Part shown: positions 45,289 through 54,910 of the stretch, piece after piece
How the letters are laid out: each line of letters starts with the position of its first letter
Position numbering within the stretch: the first letter of the stretch is position 1
DNA from: Mycolicibacterium rutilum
GTDB taxonomy: Bacteria; Actinomycetota; Actinomycetes; Mycobacteriales; Mycobacteriaceae
Length of the DNA stretch: 64,000 nucleotides
Direction: 5' to 3'
NCBI RefSeq assembly: GCF_900108565.1
Contig: NZ_LT629971.1
Location: 1,612,001 to 1,676,000, forward strand
Translations under genes and position numbers: made by a program
Notes under the pieces: model-generated
Seen by the model: the letters and a program-made list of their open reading frames with translations, nothing else
Told to the model about the DNA's origin: nothing
Databases searched by the model: none

Positions 45289-48200
45289 TTACGGCTTGAT
45301 TCGGATGTGCCCGGGGCTGTACAGGCCGCTGTGGGTCTGCGTGCCGAAGTCCAGCGTCGCCGGTTGCGCGTCCCGTGAGTCCGGCGTCGGCTCGAACCGG
45401 CGCAGCGAGCCCCAGTCACGGCCCCAGTCCTGCGACAGATACGTCGCCATCACGTGCGCACGCAACAGCAGGTCCGAGATCCCGAGCAGCCCGCCGTTGA
45501 GGCCGTCCTGCCAGGTGTCGGTGTCCTTGCGCTTGGCGTTGTAATCCGGGGTGATGCGGAACTTGGGAATGTCGGTGACCCCGTTGGCGTGCAGCATCGG
45601 TTGCTGACACGGGAACGCCAGCCCGACCGCCCAGTCCATCAGCACGGGCTGCTCGGAGCCGACGTACTCCTGCACCGAGCGCAGCTCCGGCACCCGTGGC
45701 GGCGTCACCGCCACCCAGTCGCCCGGCGTCAGCGAACGGTCCTCGGCGACAACGCGGACCGCGACCGCATCAGCGGGAATGTCGGCACGCGGGAACCGCA
45801 GGTTGCGCCACGACGGGATCGGACCCAGGTCGTAGGGCACCAACCGGCCACCGGGCAACAGCGCGCCGTCGGGGCCGCGCGTCGCGTACTCCAACTCAAC
45901 GGTCTGCCCCTCGGTGCGGCCGTTGAACACGCTGTCCCCGGTGATCGTGCCCGCGGCGGTCACCACCACCAGCGGGTGCGCGTCGTCGGCGGGCGGAAGC
46001 TCGTACCACGCCGACGCCAGCGTGCTCTCCTGCTGCTGCCCCTCGACATAGCTGCCCGCCACCGGAACCCGGGCGGGGTCCAGCCCGTACGGCAGCGGCA
46101 CCGTCGACCCGTTCACACCCGGCCGGGACAGCTCCGTCGGCTGGTCCCAGTCGTAGTCCGTGCCCGGCATCGGCAGGTTGATCCGAATGGCCTCGGCGAC
46201 AATCTTTTCCGGCACGCCGTCGGCGGTGAAACCGGCCGGGTCGACGCCGCCCAACGGGCCCAGCGGACCGAAGTCGCCGGGCACCACCGGCATGAACCCG
46301 TCGTTGGCGTCGGGTTCGACGAGCACGTCGTCGGCCAGCGCGCACCCGCCCGCGAAGGCCCGCAGATTGGCCCACCCGTTCGAGTACGTCGGGTATTGAC
46401 CCACCACGCCGATCACCATCGACGCGACGAACACCACCACCATGAATCCGGCCGTCACCGGGATCGGCGCAGCGGTCAACGCCCGCGCGATGCGCCCCTC
46501 CCCGCGGGTGCGCGAGGAGAAGTGCAGCCACGCGGCCCACAGCGCCGCGATCGCGAACAGCGCGAAAAAGACTGTGCTGATTGTGATTCCGCCCAGCTCA
46601 GGCATGTCGTTGTTGAACGGCACGCCGAAGCTCGACACATACCACCAGCCGTTGGTGGTGGCGAAGCACAACGCGACCACGAACAGCACCGCGGCCAGGA
46701 ACGCCATCCTGTTGCGGGACCACTTCAGCACCGCGGGTGACACCAGCACGGTGGCCAGCGCCGCCATCGCCGCGCCCACGGCGGCGAACAGCCCGAAGTG
46801 GTGCACCCACTTCGTCGGGGTGAACATCAGGAAGAACACCGTGCCCAAGATGATGCCCATCAACCGCCACGCCGGACCGCGCGCGACGCCGGGCACCCGC
46901 CCGCGCCGCAGCATGATGAACATCGACACGAACAGCGACAGCGCGGTGATCAGGAACCCGAACCGCCGCGACAGCGATCCGTCGACGGTCGGCAGGATCA
47001 GGTAGTAGTACCGCAGGTTCTCGGTGTACCACTCCTGGTTCGGGCCGATGTCGGTGCGAATCCTGGTGGCCTCCAACACCGTCGCGATGGTCTGGTCGAA
47101 GAAGACGACGGTCAGGATCACCGTGCCCGCAGCGAGCAGCGGCAGCAGCAGCGGCCAGACGCCGACCACGCGGCGGCGCCGCACCAGGATGCGCAGCAGC
47201 GGGCGGCCGCCGGCCACCAGCGCGGCCACTGCGATCAGCCCGGTCGGCTGGATGCCCAGCGTGAACGCGGCAGTGATGATCGCGAATGCGGCCGGGGTGA
47301 GCCGTCCGGAGGTGATGGCCCGCTCGATCAGCACGTAGGTGATCAGCGCGCCGGTGGCGATCTGACCCTCCGGGCGCAGGCCGTTGTTGAACGGCATCCA
47401 CGCCGCCAGCAGCACCAGGCCGGCCGCCCACAGCGCAGGCTTGCTTGCCGCGACTGCCGGACCCAGCCGCGGCAACACCTCGCGAGACAGCAACAGCCAG
47501 CAGAGGATTCCGCAGATAAGGTCCGGCAGCCGCATCCAGATGCTGGCGTCGCTGACGCTGGTCATCATCGCCAGCACGTTGTAGTACCAGCCGAACGGGT
47601 CCTCGGGGCTGCCGAACCAGCGGAAGTAGTTCGACATGTACCCGGCGTGCCCGGCGACGCGGGCCATGCCGAGGATGTAGCCGTCGTCCGACGAGTTCGC
47701 GCCGATGACATGCCACACCGCGAACCCGCCGACCACGGCCACGTCGGTCACGGTGAAGGTGCGCCACCGCTGCGGGATCCAGCGGCGCATCCGCCTGCCG
47801 TCCATGCGGTCCAGCCGCCACAGCGCCAGCAGCGCGACCACCGTCGAGACGATCGCCAGCAGCATCGCGGCCAGCTTCACCGGCGTCGGTTCGGTGGTGA
47901 ACCGGGTGTCGATCTGCGCCGACAAGCTCAGCCCCGGCGGCGCCGGTCCGGTCAGGTCGGTGAACACACCGACGATCGCCGGGCGCAGGTTCGGATCCGG
48001 AAAGCCGCTGTACTGCGCTGAGCCGTCGGGCTTCGTCAGCCCGACGAACGTGGCGAACGTACCCTCCTCCGACGACGTGATCTCGATGCGCTGACACTCG
48101 GGAGACGCCACCCGCGCGCGCGGCACACTGGCCACCACCACGTTGCGGTCGGTGATGTCGACGCGTTGCGGGCCCACGGTGACGAAAAGCGCTTGCAGCG

Positions 48201-48492
48201 CAGCCTGTTTGCCGTCCTTCGGCGCCGTGCCCAGCACCACGCCGCCGCGCGGGGGCAGCGAGCGCACCACGTCGCACGGCACCGTGACCGACATCGTCAC
48301 CGGGGTTTGCGTGATCAGCGGCGCGGTGACGCTGTTCAGCTGCCCTTCCTGCGGCCAGTTCAGCGTCGCGGTGGTCTGCTCGACCGGCAGCAGCGGTGTC
48401 GCCACCGACAGCACGAAGCCCAGCAGCCCGGCGATCGCGGCCACCCAGCGCGCGACCCGCACGTCCGAACCCGATGTCCGTGTCGTGGTCAT
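45289..48492 (-). CDS. embB: Arabinosyltransferase EmbB
   Basis: This 1067-residue GT-C enzyme forms the branched arabinan of arabinogalactan together with EmbA. Fifteen or so helices occupy the first two thirds. The catalytic loop is [21 protein letters not shown], with the DD pair and the Met equivalent to M. tuberculosis Met306, the main ethambutol-resistance position. The C-terminal carbohydrate-binding domains begin near residue 720 ([16 protein letters not shown]) and end in a jelly-roll module. Assigned as EmbB rather than EmbA/C by close matching of GMARVA and the C-terminal [12 protein letters not shown]. Its ATG overlaps the embA stop (ATGA-type). Confidence 0.97.
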   Translation of the reverse strand: MTTTRTSGSDVRVARWVAAIAGLLGFVLSVATPLLPVEQTTATLNWPQEGQLNSVTAPLITQTPVTMSVTVPCDVVRSLPPRGGVVLGTAPKDGKQAALQALFVTVGPQRVDITDRNVVVASVPRARVASPECQRIEITSSEEGTFATFVGLTKPDGSAQYSGFPDPNLRPAIVGVFTDLTGPAPPGLSLSAQIDTRFTTEPTPVKLAAMLLAIVSTVVALLALWRLDRMDGRRMRRWIPQRWRTFTVTDVAVVGGFAVWHVIGANSSDDGYILGMARVAGHAGYMSNYFRWFGSPEDPFGWYYNVLAMMTSVSDASIWMRLPDLICGILCWLLLSREVLPRLGPAVAASKPALWAAGLVLLAAWMPFNNGLRPEGQIATGALITYVLIERAITSGRLTPAAFAIITAAFTLGIQPTGLIAVAALVAGGRPLLRILVRRRRVVGVWPLLLPLLAAGTVILTVVFFDQTIATVLEATRIRTDIGPNQEWYTENLRYYYLILPTVDGSLSRRFGFLITALSLFVSMFIMLRRGRVPGVARGPAWRLMGIILGTVFFLMFTPTKWVHHFGLFAAVGAAMAALATVLVSPAVLKWSRNRMAFLAAVLFVVALCFATTNGWWYVSSFGVPFNNDMPELGGITISTVFFALFAIAALWAAWLHFSSRTRGEGRIARALTAAPIPVTAGFMVVVFVASMVIGVVGQYPTYSNGWANLRAFAGGCALADDVLVEPDANDGFMPVVPGDFGPLGPLGGVDPAGFTADGVPEKIVAEAIRINLPMPGTDYDWDQPTELSRPGVNGSTVPLPYGLDPARVPVAGSYVEGQQQESTLASAWYELPPADDAHPLVVVTAAGTITGDSVFNGRTEGQTVELEYATRGPDGALLPGGRLVPYDLGPIPSWRNLRFPRADIPADAVAVRVVAEDRSLTPGDWVAVTPPRVPELRSVQEYVGSEQPVLMDWAVGLAFPCQQPMLHANGVTDIPKFRITPDYNAKRKDTDTWQDGLNGGLLGISDLLLRAHVMATYLSQDWGRDWGSLRRFEPTPDSRDAQPATLDFGTQTHSGLYSPGHIRIKP

Positions 48493-51400
48493 GGCAGCGC
48501 CCTGATCGGTCCGTTACGGCTCCACCCGAACACCCGGGCGGTGCCCTGCTCGATCACGGCCTCGGGCGCCTGCGAGGCGGGCACGACGCGGTCATAGCGC
48601 TCGATCGAACCCCAGTCGCGGTACCAGTCGCCGCGCAGATACGTCGGCACGGTGGCCGTGCGCAACAGCGCCTGGATGAACAGGAACGGACCCCCGTCCT
48701 GAGCCGATTGCCACTGGTTCGACGACACCACCACCTGCTTGAGATTCGGAAGGATGCGGTACTGCGGAAGTTCGGCCACCCCGAGGTGTTCGGCGAACGG
48801 CCGCTGGCACGGGAAGTTCGCGGCCGTCGCGATGTCCATCAGCACCGGCGTCTGCGACCCGAGGAACTGCTGGGCGGTCTGCAGCACCGGCACCCGCGGC
48901 GGGGTGAACGCGAACCACTGGTCTTCGGACAGGTTCGGGTCGTCGGCGACGATGCGCGCGACGTTGGCCTCCGGCGGCGCCCACTCCAGTGGGAAACGCA
49001 GGTTGCGCCAAGCCTTCTGCGGACCCGGCCCAATGTCGATCGGCTGCACCTCGGCCAGCGGCGTGTAGCGGCCGTCGGGCCCGTGCACACCCCACTGCAG
49101 TTTCAGCGACTGCCCGTAGTTGAACGAGCCGTCCTCCTCGTAGAACCAGATCGCGCCTGCCGCAGCGACCGTCACCAGCGGACGGTCCGGAGAGCGGGGC
49201 GGAAGCTGGTACCACGCCGAAGTCACCTTGGCCGCAAGGGTGTTCTCGTCGTAGCTGCCCATCACCGGCACCCGGTCGGGATCGAGGCCGAACGGCAGGA
49301 ACACCCGCGACCCGTTCACCCCGACGGGCCCGTACCCGCCCCCGGTGCCCGCGGCGAAGCCGATGCCGATGTTGGGTTCGTTGGGCGAGCCGTCGGAGTT
49401 CACCGTCCCCGGGTTGGCGGTGATCGGTTCGGGCGGTTCGAGGGTGTCGCTGACGCCGTTGGGGGTGAAGCCCACCGGGTCCTCACCGCCGAGCGGCCCG
49501 TACTCGCCGAACCGCTGACCCGGAACAGGTTGCAGCAGACCGGCATTCGTGTCCGGCTCGACGAGCACGTCGTCGGCCATCGCGCAGCTGGTCTCCGAAA
49601 GCCCGGACTTCAGCGCCGACACGTTGGCCTTGGCGGTGGTGTAGACGGGATAGCGCTGCACGGCGCCCTTGGCCATCGAGCCGACCTCGAGCACCACCAT
49701 GATCGTCGCCACCACCAGAAGCGGGGTCGACGCCAGCACCCGGTTGCGGCGGGTGTCGGCGACCTGGGTGTGGCCCGCGTAGTCCATCCGGAAGTGCAGC
49801 CAACCAGCGAGCAGGCCCGAAGCGATCGCCAGCACCAGGAAGATGCCCGTCACCGGGATGCCCGCGATGACCGGTTGTTTGTCGAACCACGGCACGCCGT
49901 AGTTGCCGACGTAGAACCAGCCGTTGATACCCGAAGTGGCCCAAGCCAGGACGAACAGCAGCGCGGTGACGTACAGCGTGAGGTTGCGGCGGCTGTGCAG
50001 GCCGACGCGGGCGAACGCGAACGCCGTCACCGCGCCGAGGGCGCCGGCCAGCCCGGCGAACGCGCCGAACTGCACCGCCCATTTGGTCGGGGTGAAGGTC
50101 AGCAGCAGCAGGCCGATCGCCGTCGAGCCGATCAACCGCCACACCGGCCCGCGCGCCATGCCCGCGACGCCGCCGCGGCGCAACAGCACCGTCAGCATCA
50201 CGAACAGGCACAGCAGCAGCGCCAGCACCGCGAACCGCCGGGTCAGCGACGAGTCGACGCTGTCCTCGACGGTGAGGAAGTAGTACCGCAGGAAGTCCTG
50301 GTACCACGCGATAGTCGGGCCGACGACGTACTTGATGCGCGCGGACTCGGCGACAGTGGCCAGCGTCTGGTCTCGGAACACCACGACGAAGATCAGCGAC
50401 AGCGACGCCAGCAGCGCCGCCAGTGGGGCCAGCACCCCGTCGACCGGCCGGCGCGCCCGGATGGTGCGCACGATCGCGCGGGACCCGACGAGCAGCGGGG
50501 CCACCGCGATCAGGCCCTGCGGGGCCAGTGTCACCGCGAACACCGCGACCATGACGGCCACCGCGGCCGGCCACACCCGCCGGGTGGCGACGGCGTTCTC
50601 GACGAGCACCCACACCGCGACGGCGCCGAACGCGATCAGCGGTTCGGGCCGCAGGCCGTTGTTGAACGGCAGCCACGCGGCCAGGAACACCGCTCCGCCC
50701 GTCCACACGGTCACCCGGTTGGCGGCCAGCCGCCCGCCGAGTCGCGGCAGCACGCATCGGCTGACGATGAGCCAGGCGCCGATCGCGGCCGCCGTCGCGG
50801 GCAGCCGCATCCAGACGCTGGCGGTGCTGACGGATGCCAGCGTCGCCAGCACGGACTGGTACCAGTCGAACGGCGCCTCGGTGGCGCCGAAGAAGCGGTA
50901 GTAGTTGGCGGTGTAGCCGGCGTCGGCCGACACTCGCGCGATGGTGAGGTTGTAGCCGTCGTCGGAGGACAGCGCGCCGATCAGATGCCACAGCAGCAGG
51001 GTCCCGACGACGCCGACGTCGGCGGCCCAGTGCCAGAACCCGACGCGCCACCACCGGCGGCCCGATCTGGCCACCCGGCGGCCGCCGGCGCGGTCCAGCA
51101 GCGCCAGTGCCACCACCGACGCCAGGACGCACGCCACGCCGAGCACCATCGCCGCGAGCTTGAGCACCGTCGGTGAGGTGATGAATCGGGTGTCGACGTC
51201 GATGCGCGCCGACAGGCCTTCCTGCGGGGGGATCCGCAGGTCGGTGAAGACACCGGCCACCTGGGGTTTCTTCTCGGCGGCCAGCGTTCCGACGGCGCCG
51301 GGGATCCCGATGAAGTCAGCGCCCGCCGCACCTGGGTCGGCCCAGACGTGCAGCGTGCTGCATGCGCCGGACTCGACGGCGGGCCGTGGCGCGACCGCGG

Positions 51401-51767
51401 CGACCGAGTCGCGGAACGCCACCACGACGACGTCGGAGGTGGCGCGCACGAACAGTCCGTTGCGGCTGGCGTCGATGCCGCCGGGCGGCACCGTCGACAA
51501 CACCAGCCCGCCGTCCTCCGGCAGTGTCGCCACCGCCTGGCACGGGATCGAGACGTCGAGGGACTGCGGTGCGCCGGACACCAGCGGCGCGGTGATGTCG
51601 GTGATGAACCCGTCCGGGGTGGGCGCCTGGGGCCACAGGATCGTCGCGGTGGTCTGCTTGACCGGCAGCAGCGGGACCAGTCCACACAGCAGCACACCCG
51701 CGAGGCCAGCGACGACGGCTATCAGTCGGGCGACCCGGCGGGTCCGCTCATCGTCGTCGCTCGGCAC
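48489..51767 (-). CDS. embA: Arabinosyltransferase EmbA
   Basis: A 1092-residue GT-C arabinosyltransferase that acts with EmbB on the arabinan hexa-arabinofuranoside motif. The catalytic loop is [20 protein letters not shown], typical of EmbA (Asn-Leu where EmbB/C have Ile-Leu). Two C-terminal ligand-binding domains follow ([24 protein letters not shown] end). Within the linker is a Gly-rich segment ([17 protein letters not shown]). The GTG start lies in the loop of a 14-bp inverted repeat. It is normally preceded directly by embC; here vapBC-type genes are upstream on the opposite strand, so embAB must use a local promoter. Confidence 0.97.
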   Translation of the reverse strand: MPSDDDERTRRVARLIAVVAGLAGVLLCGLVPLLPVKQTTATILWPQAPTPDGFITDITAPLVSGAPQSLDVSIPCQAVATLPEDGGLVLSTVPPGGIDASRNGLFVRATSDVVVVAFRDSVAAVAPRPAVESGACSTLHVWADPGAAGADFIGIPGAVGTLAAEKKPQVAGVFTDLRIPPQEGLSARIDVDTRFITSPTVLKLAAMVLGVACVLASVVALALLDRAGGRRVARSGRRWWRVGFWHWAADVGVVGTLLLWHLIGALSSDDGYNLTIARVSADAGYTANYYRFFGATEAPFDWYQSVLATLASVSTASVWMRLPATAAAIGAWLIVSRCVLPRLGGRLAANRVTVWTGGAVFLAAWLPFNNGLRPEPLIAFGAVAVWVLVENAVATRRVWPAAVAVMVAVFAVTLAPQGLIAVAPLLVGSRAIVRTIRARRPVDGVLAPLAALLASLSLIFVVVFRDQTLATVAESARIKYVVGPTIAWYQDFLRYYFLTVEDSVDSSLTRRFAVLALLLCLFVMLTVLLRRGGVAGMARGPVWRLIGSTAIGLLLLTFTPTKWAVQFGAFAGLAGALGAVTAFAFARVGLHSRRNLTLYVTALLFVLAWATSGINGWFYVGNYGVPWFDKQPVIAGIPVTGIFLVLAIASGLLAGWLHFRMDYAGHTQVADTRRNRVLASTPLLVVATIMVVLEVGSMAKGAVQRYPVYTTAKANVSALKSGLSETSCAMADDVLVEPDTNAGLLQPVPGQRFGEYGPLGGEDPVGFTPNGVSDTLEPPEPITANPGTVNSDGSPNEPNIGIGFAAGTGGGYGPVGVNGSRVFLPFGLDPDRVPVMGSYDENTLAAKVTSAWYQLPPRSPDRPLVTVAAAGAIWFYEEDGSFNYGQSLKLQWGVHGPDGRYTPLAEVQPIDIGPGPQKAWRNLRFPLEWAPPEANVARIVADDPNLSEDQWFAFTPPRVPVLQTAQQFLGSQTPVLMDIATAANFPCQRPFAEHLGVAELPQYRILPNLKQVVVSSNQWQSAQDGGPFLFIQALLRTATVPTYLRGDWYRDWGSIERYDRVVPASQAPEAVIEQGTARVFGWSRNGPIRALP

Positions 51768-51796
51768 GAGGGTCGATGGTAGGCGACGACGATGAG
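51747..51796 (-). repeat. 14-bp perfect inverted repeat spanning the embA start codon
   Basis: CTCATCGTCGTCGC (51747-51760) and GCGACGACGATGAG (51783-51796) are exact complements separated by 22 bp. The loop of the predicted RNA hairpin contains the GTG start (51767-51765) and the spacer upstream. This could hold the embA start in a stem-loop, or be a relic of the rearrangement at this locus. Confidence 0.75.
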
Positions 51797-51838
51797 TGCG
51801 CCGTTGATGCGGGACCTTGCTGTGGGAGCTGTCAGTAT

Positions 51839-51872
51839 CTGACTAGTAAGACTAGTCAGACCTTCCTAAGAT
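51839..51872 (+). promoter_or_regulatory. Promoter and autoregulatory operator of the toxin-antitoxin pair
   Basis: CTGACTAGT-AAG-ACTAGTCAG (51839-51859) is a perfect inverted repeat with 9-bp arms. It overlaps the expected -35 region of a promoter whose -10 is TAAGAT (51867-51872), 7 bp before the antitoxin ATG. This is the usual arrangement for repression by antitoxin or the toxin-antitoxin complex. Confidence 0.75.
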
Positions 51873-51879
51873 AGGCGTC

Positions 51880-52113
51880 ATGAGGACGGTCACCAGTACA
51901 GAGGCGAAGGCGCGGCTGAACGCGCTGCTGGCCGAAGTGGAGCAGACCGGAGCATCGGTCACGATCACGAACCACGGGCGCCCCGTCGCGGTGCTGTCAC
52001 CGGTCGTTGCGCGCCCGCGAAAGTTCGGTCAGATGCCCGGCCTCGCCGTTCCGGACGACTTCGACGAGCCGCTTTCCAAAGATGAGCTCGCGGCGTGGGA
52101 AGGCGGATCGTGA
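51880..52113 (+). CDS. Type II antitoxin, Phd/YefM family
   Basis: A 77-residue antitoxin. Residues 1-50 match the Phd/YefM DNA-binding and dimer fold: VTSTEAKARLNALLAEVEQTGASVTITNHGRPVAVLSPV. The acidic C-terminus (DDFDEPLSKDELAAWEGG) is the toxin-neutralising tail. Its stop overlaps the toxin ATG (TGATG), and a palindromic operator covers its promoter, as usual for self-regulated pairs. It lies back-to-back with embA, inside the segment that splits the emb operon. Confidence 0.9.
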   Translation: MRTVTSTEAKARLNALLAEVEQTGASVTITNHGRPVAVLSPVVARPRKFGQMPGLAVPDDFDEPLSKDELAAWEGGS

Positions 52114-52505
52114 TGGCGATCCTGCTCGATACGAACGCACTGCTGTGGTTGGTATCTGATCCGGATCGGATTCGGCCGTCAGCGCGTGAACTCCTGGACG
52201 ATCCCGCCAACGAGTTGTACGTCTCGGCCGTATCCGCGTGGGAGATCGCCATCAAGACCCGCTCCGGCCGACTCGACGGAACTCGCCTGCTCGCCAGCTG
52301 GAGCGAGGTGGTCGCTGCGATGACCGCGATCGATCTGCCGATCGATTCCGCGGACGCCGCTTTTGCGGGTCAGCTGAATTGGGAGCATCGCGATCCCTTC
52401 GACCGCATGATCGTGGCTCAGGCTGCCCGGCGTGGGCTGAGCATCGCAACCAGCGACACAGCGGTTCGGGTCGGCGCGGTGACGCCGGTCATCGAAACCG
52501 GTTGA
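52113..52505 (+). CDS. PIN-domain ribonuclease toxin (VapC-like)
   Basis: A 130-residue PIN-domain toxin that would cleave RNA. The acidic residues of the active site are visible: Asp in AILLDTNALLW, Glu in VSAWEIAIK, Asp in HRDPFDRMIVAQA and Asp in IATSDTAV. The partner is a Phd-type antitoxin, a combination often labelled VapBC or Phd-PIN. ATG 52113 overlaps the antitoxin stop; GTG 52110 is the alternative. No truncation is evident, so the pair looks active. Confidence 0.9.
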   Translation: MAILLDTNALLWLVSDPDRIRPSARELLDDPANELYVSAVSAWEIAIKTRSGRLDGTRLLASWSEVVAAMTAIDLPIDSADAAFAGQLNWEHRDPFDRMIVAQAARRGLSIATSDTAVRVGAVTPVIETG

Positions 52506-52530
52506 TCTGGTTCCCGCGACAGCGCGGATT

Positions 52531-52547
52531 CTAGGGTTTACCCCTAG
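52531..52547 (+). promoter_or_regulatory. Palindromic operator candidate ahead of the small basic protein gene
   Basis: CTAGGG-TTTAC-CCCTAG is a 6-bp-arm palindrome. With the flanking TGCCGT and a downstream GTGAC/GAG/ATTGCT pattern, it is nearly identical to the region ahead of mmpL (57179-57195, opposite strand). It lies 68 bp from the start codon. A shared transcription factor is likely. Confidence 0.6.
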
Positions 52548-52615
52548 TGCCGTTACCCCGTCGGTGACTGAGGATTGCTACGCAACTCAAAACAACCATC
52601 GTGGGGGGAACAACG

Positions 52616-52858
52616 GTGACAATTATTCAGAAGCGTCTGATTGGCAAGAGCCGCACAACGTCGTCGACGCCGGCACTTGGGGACGCGCACGCAACGCGCA
52701 AACCGATTCTGATCACGGTGCAGGAGGTGCTGTTCGGCTCCGCGGCCGCCCTCCGCGCCCGGCGAACCCCGAAGCCACCGAAGCCCCGACGGGACTATCC
52801 CCAGCACATCAAATTTCTCGAGCAGGCCTCCATGGCACGTGAGATGTACCGGCTGTGA
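52616..52858 (+). CDS. Small basic hypothetical protein (80 aa)
   Basis: An 80-residue protein rich in Arg/Lys/Pro, with the sequence TIIQKRLIGKSR at the N-terminus, a short hydrophobic part (PILITVQEVLFGSAAALRARR), a PKPPKPRRDY linker and a helical C-terminus (HIKFLEQASMAREMYRL). GGGGGGA precedes GTG 52616 by 6 nt; GTG 52601 is an alternative. No family recognised. Reality is supported by the upstream palindromic promoter, shared with mmpL, and by a hairpin directly after the stop. Base composition is clearly less GC-rich than its surroundings, which suggests recent acquisition. Confidence 0.6.
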   Translation: MTIIQKRLIGKSRTTSSTPALGDAHATRKPILITVQEVLFGSAAALRARRTPKPPKPRRDYPQHIKFLEQASMAREMYRL

Positions 52859-52861
52859 GCA

Positions 52862-52881
52862 CCCGGTGTGGTGACACCGGG
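52862..52881. terminator. Bidirectional hairpin terminator
   Basis: CCCGGTGT (52862-52869), GGTG loop, ACACCGGG (52874-52881) lies in the 25 bp between the convergent stops of the small basic protein gene and the FAD monooxygenase. No T-run is present. Confidence 0.65.
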
Positions 52882-52883
52882 CC

Positions 52884-54020
52884 TCAAACAATCTCGAAGG
52901 CAGCGGGTTTCGCGAATCCCGCCAACAGCATCCGACCGGGAGTCAACGCCAGCACAGCGTTGCGCAGCCGCGACGACACAGGCCCCCGCATCGCGGCCGG
53001 GCGTCCGATCCTGTCGGCCTCGTCGCGCAGCTCCTCCGCACGGGGTTGCCGTTCGTCGGAGTAGCGGCGCAACGCCTCCTCGGGTGTGGGTCCGTCCGCC
53101 AGTCGCAACGCCAGGACAGTGGCGTCCTCGACGGCCAGGCAGGCCCCCTGCGCGATGTGCGGTGCCATCGCGTGTGCGGCGTCGCCGAGCAGGGCGATGC
53201 GCCCGCTCGACCATGTCGGCAACCGCGGCACCGCGTAGATGTCGGTGCGCGAGATCGCGTCCTCGGGTGTCGCGCTGATGATCCTGCCGAGCGGGTCACC
53301 CCAATCCCCGAACTCGGCCAGCGCGTCGGCCTTCATACTGCCGAACCGATCGGGTGTGCCGGGTGGTTGAAAGCGGGCGCCGAACCAGTACACCCGCCCG
53401 TCGCCCATCGGGCTCCATCCGGCGCGGCTCCCGCGGCCGAAGGAAACGAACGCCGTCGCGGGCAGGCTGTCGACGTCGGTCACCCCGCGCCAGACGGTTT
53501 GACCGTCGTACTGCGGTGCGCTGCCCGGACACACCGACGGCCGCACGGCGGAATGGATCCCGTCGGCACCGATCAAGACATCAGCCGAAATGCGTTGTCC
53601 ATCGCTGAACTCCGCGTACACCGTGTCACCGTCCTGCTCGGCGCGCACCATCTCCGTTGCCCACACCACGTTCTCGTGGCCGAAACGGTCGAGCAAGACA
53701 TCGGATACGACGTTGCGGCCGACGCACACCGTCGGCAATCCGAACTGTTCGACCAAGTCGGCGAGCGCAACCCGGACGAGGGTCCGTCCTGCGGCGGTAC
53801 GAAACTCACTGTGCTCGAAGGTCCCTGCGTGCGCCAGGATGTCATCGAGCATCCCGTAGTGCCGGAACAGCTTCAACGCGTTCGCCCACAGTGTCAGACC
53901 CGCTCCGCCGGGTTGTGGCTCCGGACAGCGCTCGTAGACGATGACATCGAACCCGGCGTCACGCAACGCGATCCCCGCGAACAGTCCGCCGATTCCGGCC
54001 CCGATGACGATGATCTTCAC
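52884..54020 (-). CDS. FAD-dependent aromatic monooxygenase (PheA/TfdB, NAD(P)H-type)
   Basis: A 378-residue group A flavoprotein monooxygenase. The N-terminal dinucleotide motif is IIVIGAGIGGLFAGIAL, the DG motif is VLIGADGIHSAVR, and the GD motif is ALLGDAAHAMAPHIAQGACLAVED. The length is right for salicylate-hydroxylase-like or polyketide-tailoring enzymes. The start GTG overlaps the stop of the upstream chimeric EthD-domain gene (TAGTG), which implies coupled translation and a joint function. The substrate is unknown; association with an EthD-like domain and an MmpL exporter hints at a small hydrophobic or aromatic compound. Confidence 0.87.
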   Translation of the reverse strand: MKIIVIGAGIGGLFAGIALRDAGFDVIVYERCPEPQPGGAGLTLWANALKLFRHYGMLDDILAHAGTFEHSEFRTAAGRTLVRVALADLVEQFGLPTVCVGRNVVSDVLLDRFGHENVVWATEMVRAEQDGDTVYAEFSDGQRISADVLIGADGIHSAVRPSVCPGSAPQYDGQTVWRGVTDVDSLPATAFVSFGRGSRAGWSPMGDGRVYWFGARFQPPGTPDRFGSMKADALAEFGDWGDPLGRIISATPEDAISRTDIYAVPRLPTWSSGRIALLGDAAHAMAPHIAQGACLAVEDATVLALRLADGPTPEEALRRYSDERQPRAEELRDEADRIGRPAAMRGPVSSRLRNAVLALTPGRMLLAGFAKPAAFEIV

Positions 54021-54772
54021 TAGTACAGCAGTCGTTCGAAGACGAACCAGCTCGGCGACGTCGCGCGGTCACCAAAAGCGTCCTGGCTTTCCCCGACCGC
54101 CTCGGCCGCCCTCCGTCCCTGCGGTGTGGCGAGCGCACGAATGAGATCGTCACGCAGCCAGACGAATTCGTCGAGACCGTCGAATCCGTCCGGTTCGGTC
54201 CCGCGTTCCGACTTCAGCAGCGGCCCGACGGTCGGCTCGTAGATGTTGGTGTTCTGCACATAACGGGCAAGTCCGAGGTCCGCCGCCACCGACGCGACGA
54301 GCTCTGCGTGCCGGTCCCGGTACGCGGCATGGGCGTCGTCGCGCCCGATGTCCCCACGCGCGTACCAGCCCGAGTAGAACTTGAGGTACGGACCGCCGGG
54401 CAGCGCCACGGTTCGGCCCGGTCCGCGTTCCACGATGACCCGCTCGTCGGCGAACCATGCGGGCGAGCGGGTGAGATCGGTCATGTGCTTGTCGTCGACG
54501 GCGAGCTTGCGCATCGCCTGCGCGCCGGCAAGCAACTGCCGGACGGTCCCGAACGAGTAGTCGCGTTCGAGCAGCGAACATCGGGCCCGTAAGACCCGCG
54601 CTTCGGGACACGACGACGCGAGGGTGTCCAGCAGCGCGGTCTTACCGATGCCTGCGGGACCGAGCACGTTTGCGACCGCGCCGCGGCCATCGACGGCGTC
54701 ACTGACGATTCTGCCGAGTTCGTCGAGGGCTTCTTGGCGTTCGACCAGCGTGGTTTCGCGTCCCATCAGCAT
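54020..54772 (-). CDS. Chimeric protein: LuxR/LAL-type ATPase N-terminus fused to an EthD-like domain
   Basis: A 250-residue protein of two unlike parts. Residues 1-83 match the beginning of large LuxR (LAL) regulators: LVERQEALDELGRIV, Walker A GPAGIGKTALLD at about 38-49, then RARCSLLERDYSFGTVRQLL; Walker B, the sensor region and HTH are absent. From about 87 the sequence changes to an EthD-like dimeric alpha/beta barrel (LKFYSGWYARG, DRHAELVASVAADLGLARYVQN, FDGLDEFVW, FVFERLLY). The join is in frame with no stop. A ribosome site GAGAGGA precedes the ATG. It is coupled to the monooxygenase (1-bp overlap). Probably a deletion fusion; alternatively the EthD part starts internally at ATG 54514. 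Confidence 0.7.
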   Translation of the reverse strand: MLMGRETTLVERQEALDELGRIVSDAVDGRGAVANVLGPAGIGKTALLDTLASSCPEARVLRARCSLLERDYSFGTVRQLLAGAQAMRKLAVDDKHMTDLTRSPAWFADERVIVERGPGRTVALPGGPYLKFYSGWYARGDIGRDDAHAAYRDRHAELVASVAADLGLARYVQNTNIYEPTVGPLLKSERGTEPDGFDGLDEFVWLRDDLIRALATPQGRRAAEAVGESQDAFGDRATSPSWFVFERLLY

Positions 54773-54825
54773 CGGATGTCCTCTCCGTTGCTGATGACCT
54801 TGGTCGACATCTCGCGAGCCGTCAT

Positions 54826-54841
54826 GCGTAGTCGACTACGC
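54826..54841. promoter_or_regulatory. 16-bp perfect palindrome upstream of the chimeric gene
   Basis: GCGTAGTCGACTACGC is fully symmetric and lies 53 bp before the ATG of the chimeric gene, in the 257-bp gap after mmpL (54773-55029). It is a candidate operator. The gap carries no convincing gene. Confidence 0.5.
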
Positions 54842-54892
54842 GTGTGTGGGTTTGCGAGCTCGTCCCGGTCGGCGACGGCGTTATTGACGACT

Positions 54893-54910
54893 CCTCGGAT
54901 AATTCCGAGG
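54893..54910. promoter_or_regulatory. Second inverted repeat in the mmpL-chimera gap
   Basis: CCTCGGA-TAAT-TCCGAGG has 7-bp arms and a 4-bp spacer. It could be a second operator or a weak terminator for mmpL, whose stop lies 120 bp upstream. Confidence 0.4.

Noticed and set aside
48396..51176. Long plus-strand frame (about 926 codons) opposite embA
   Set aside because: Its Arg/His/Gln-rich, motif-free translation is the antisense of embA; no ribosome site or domain is seen.
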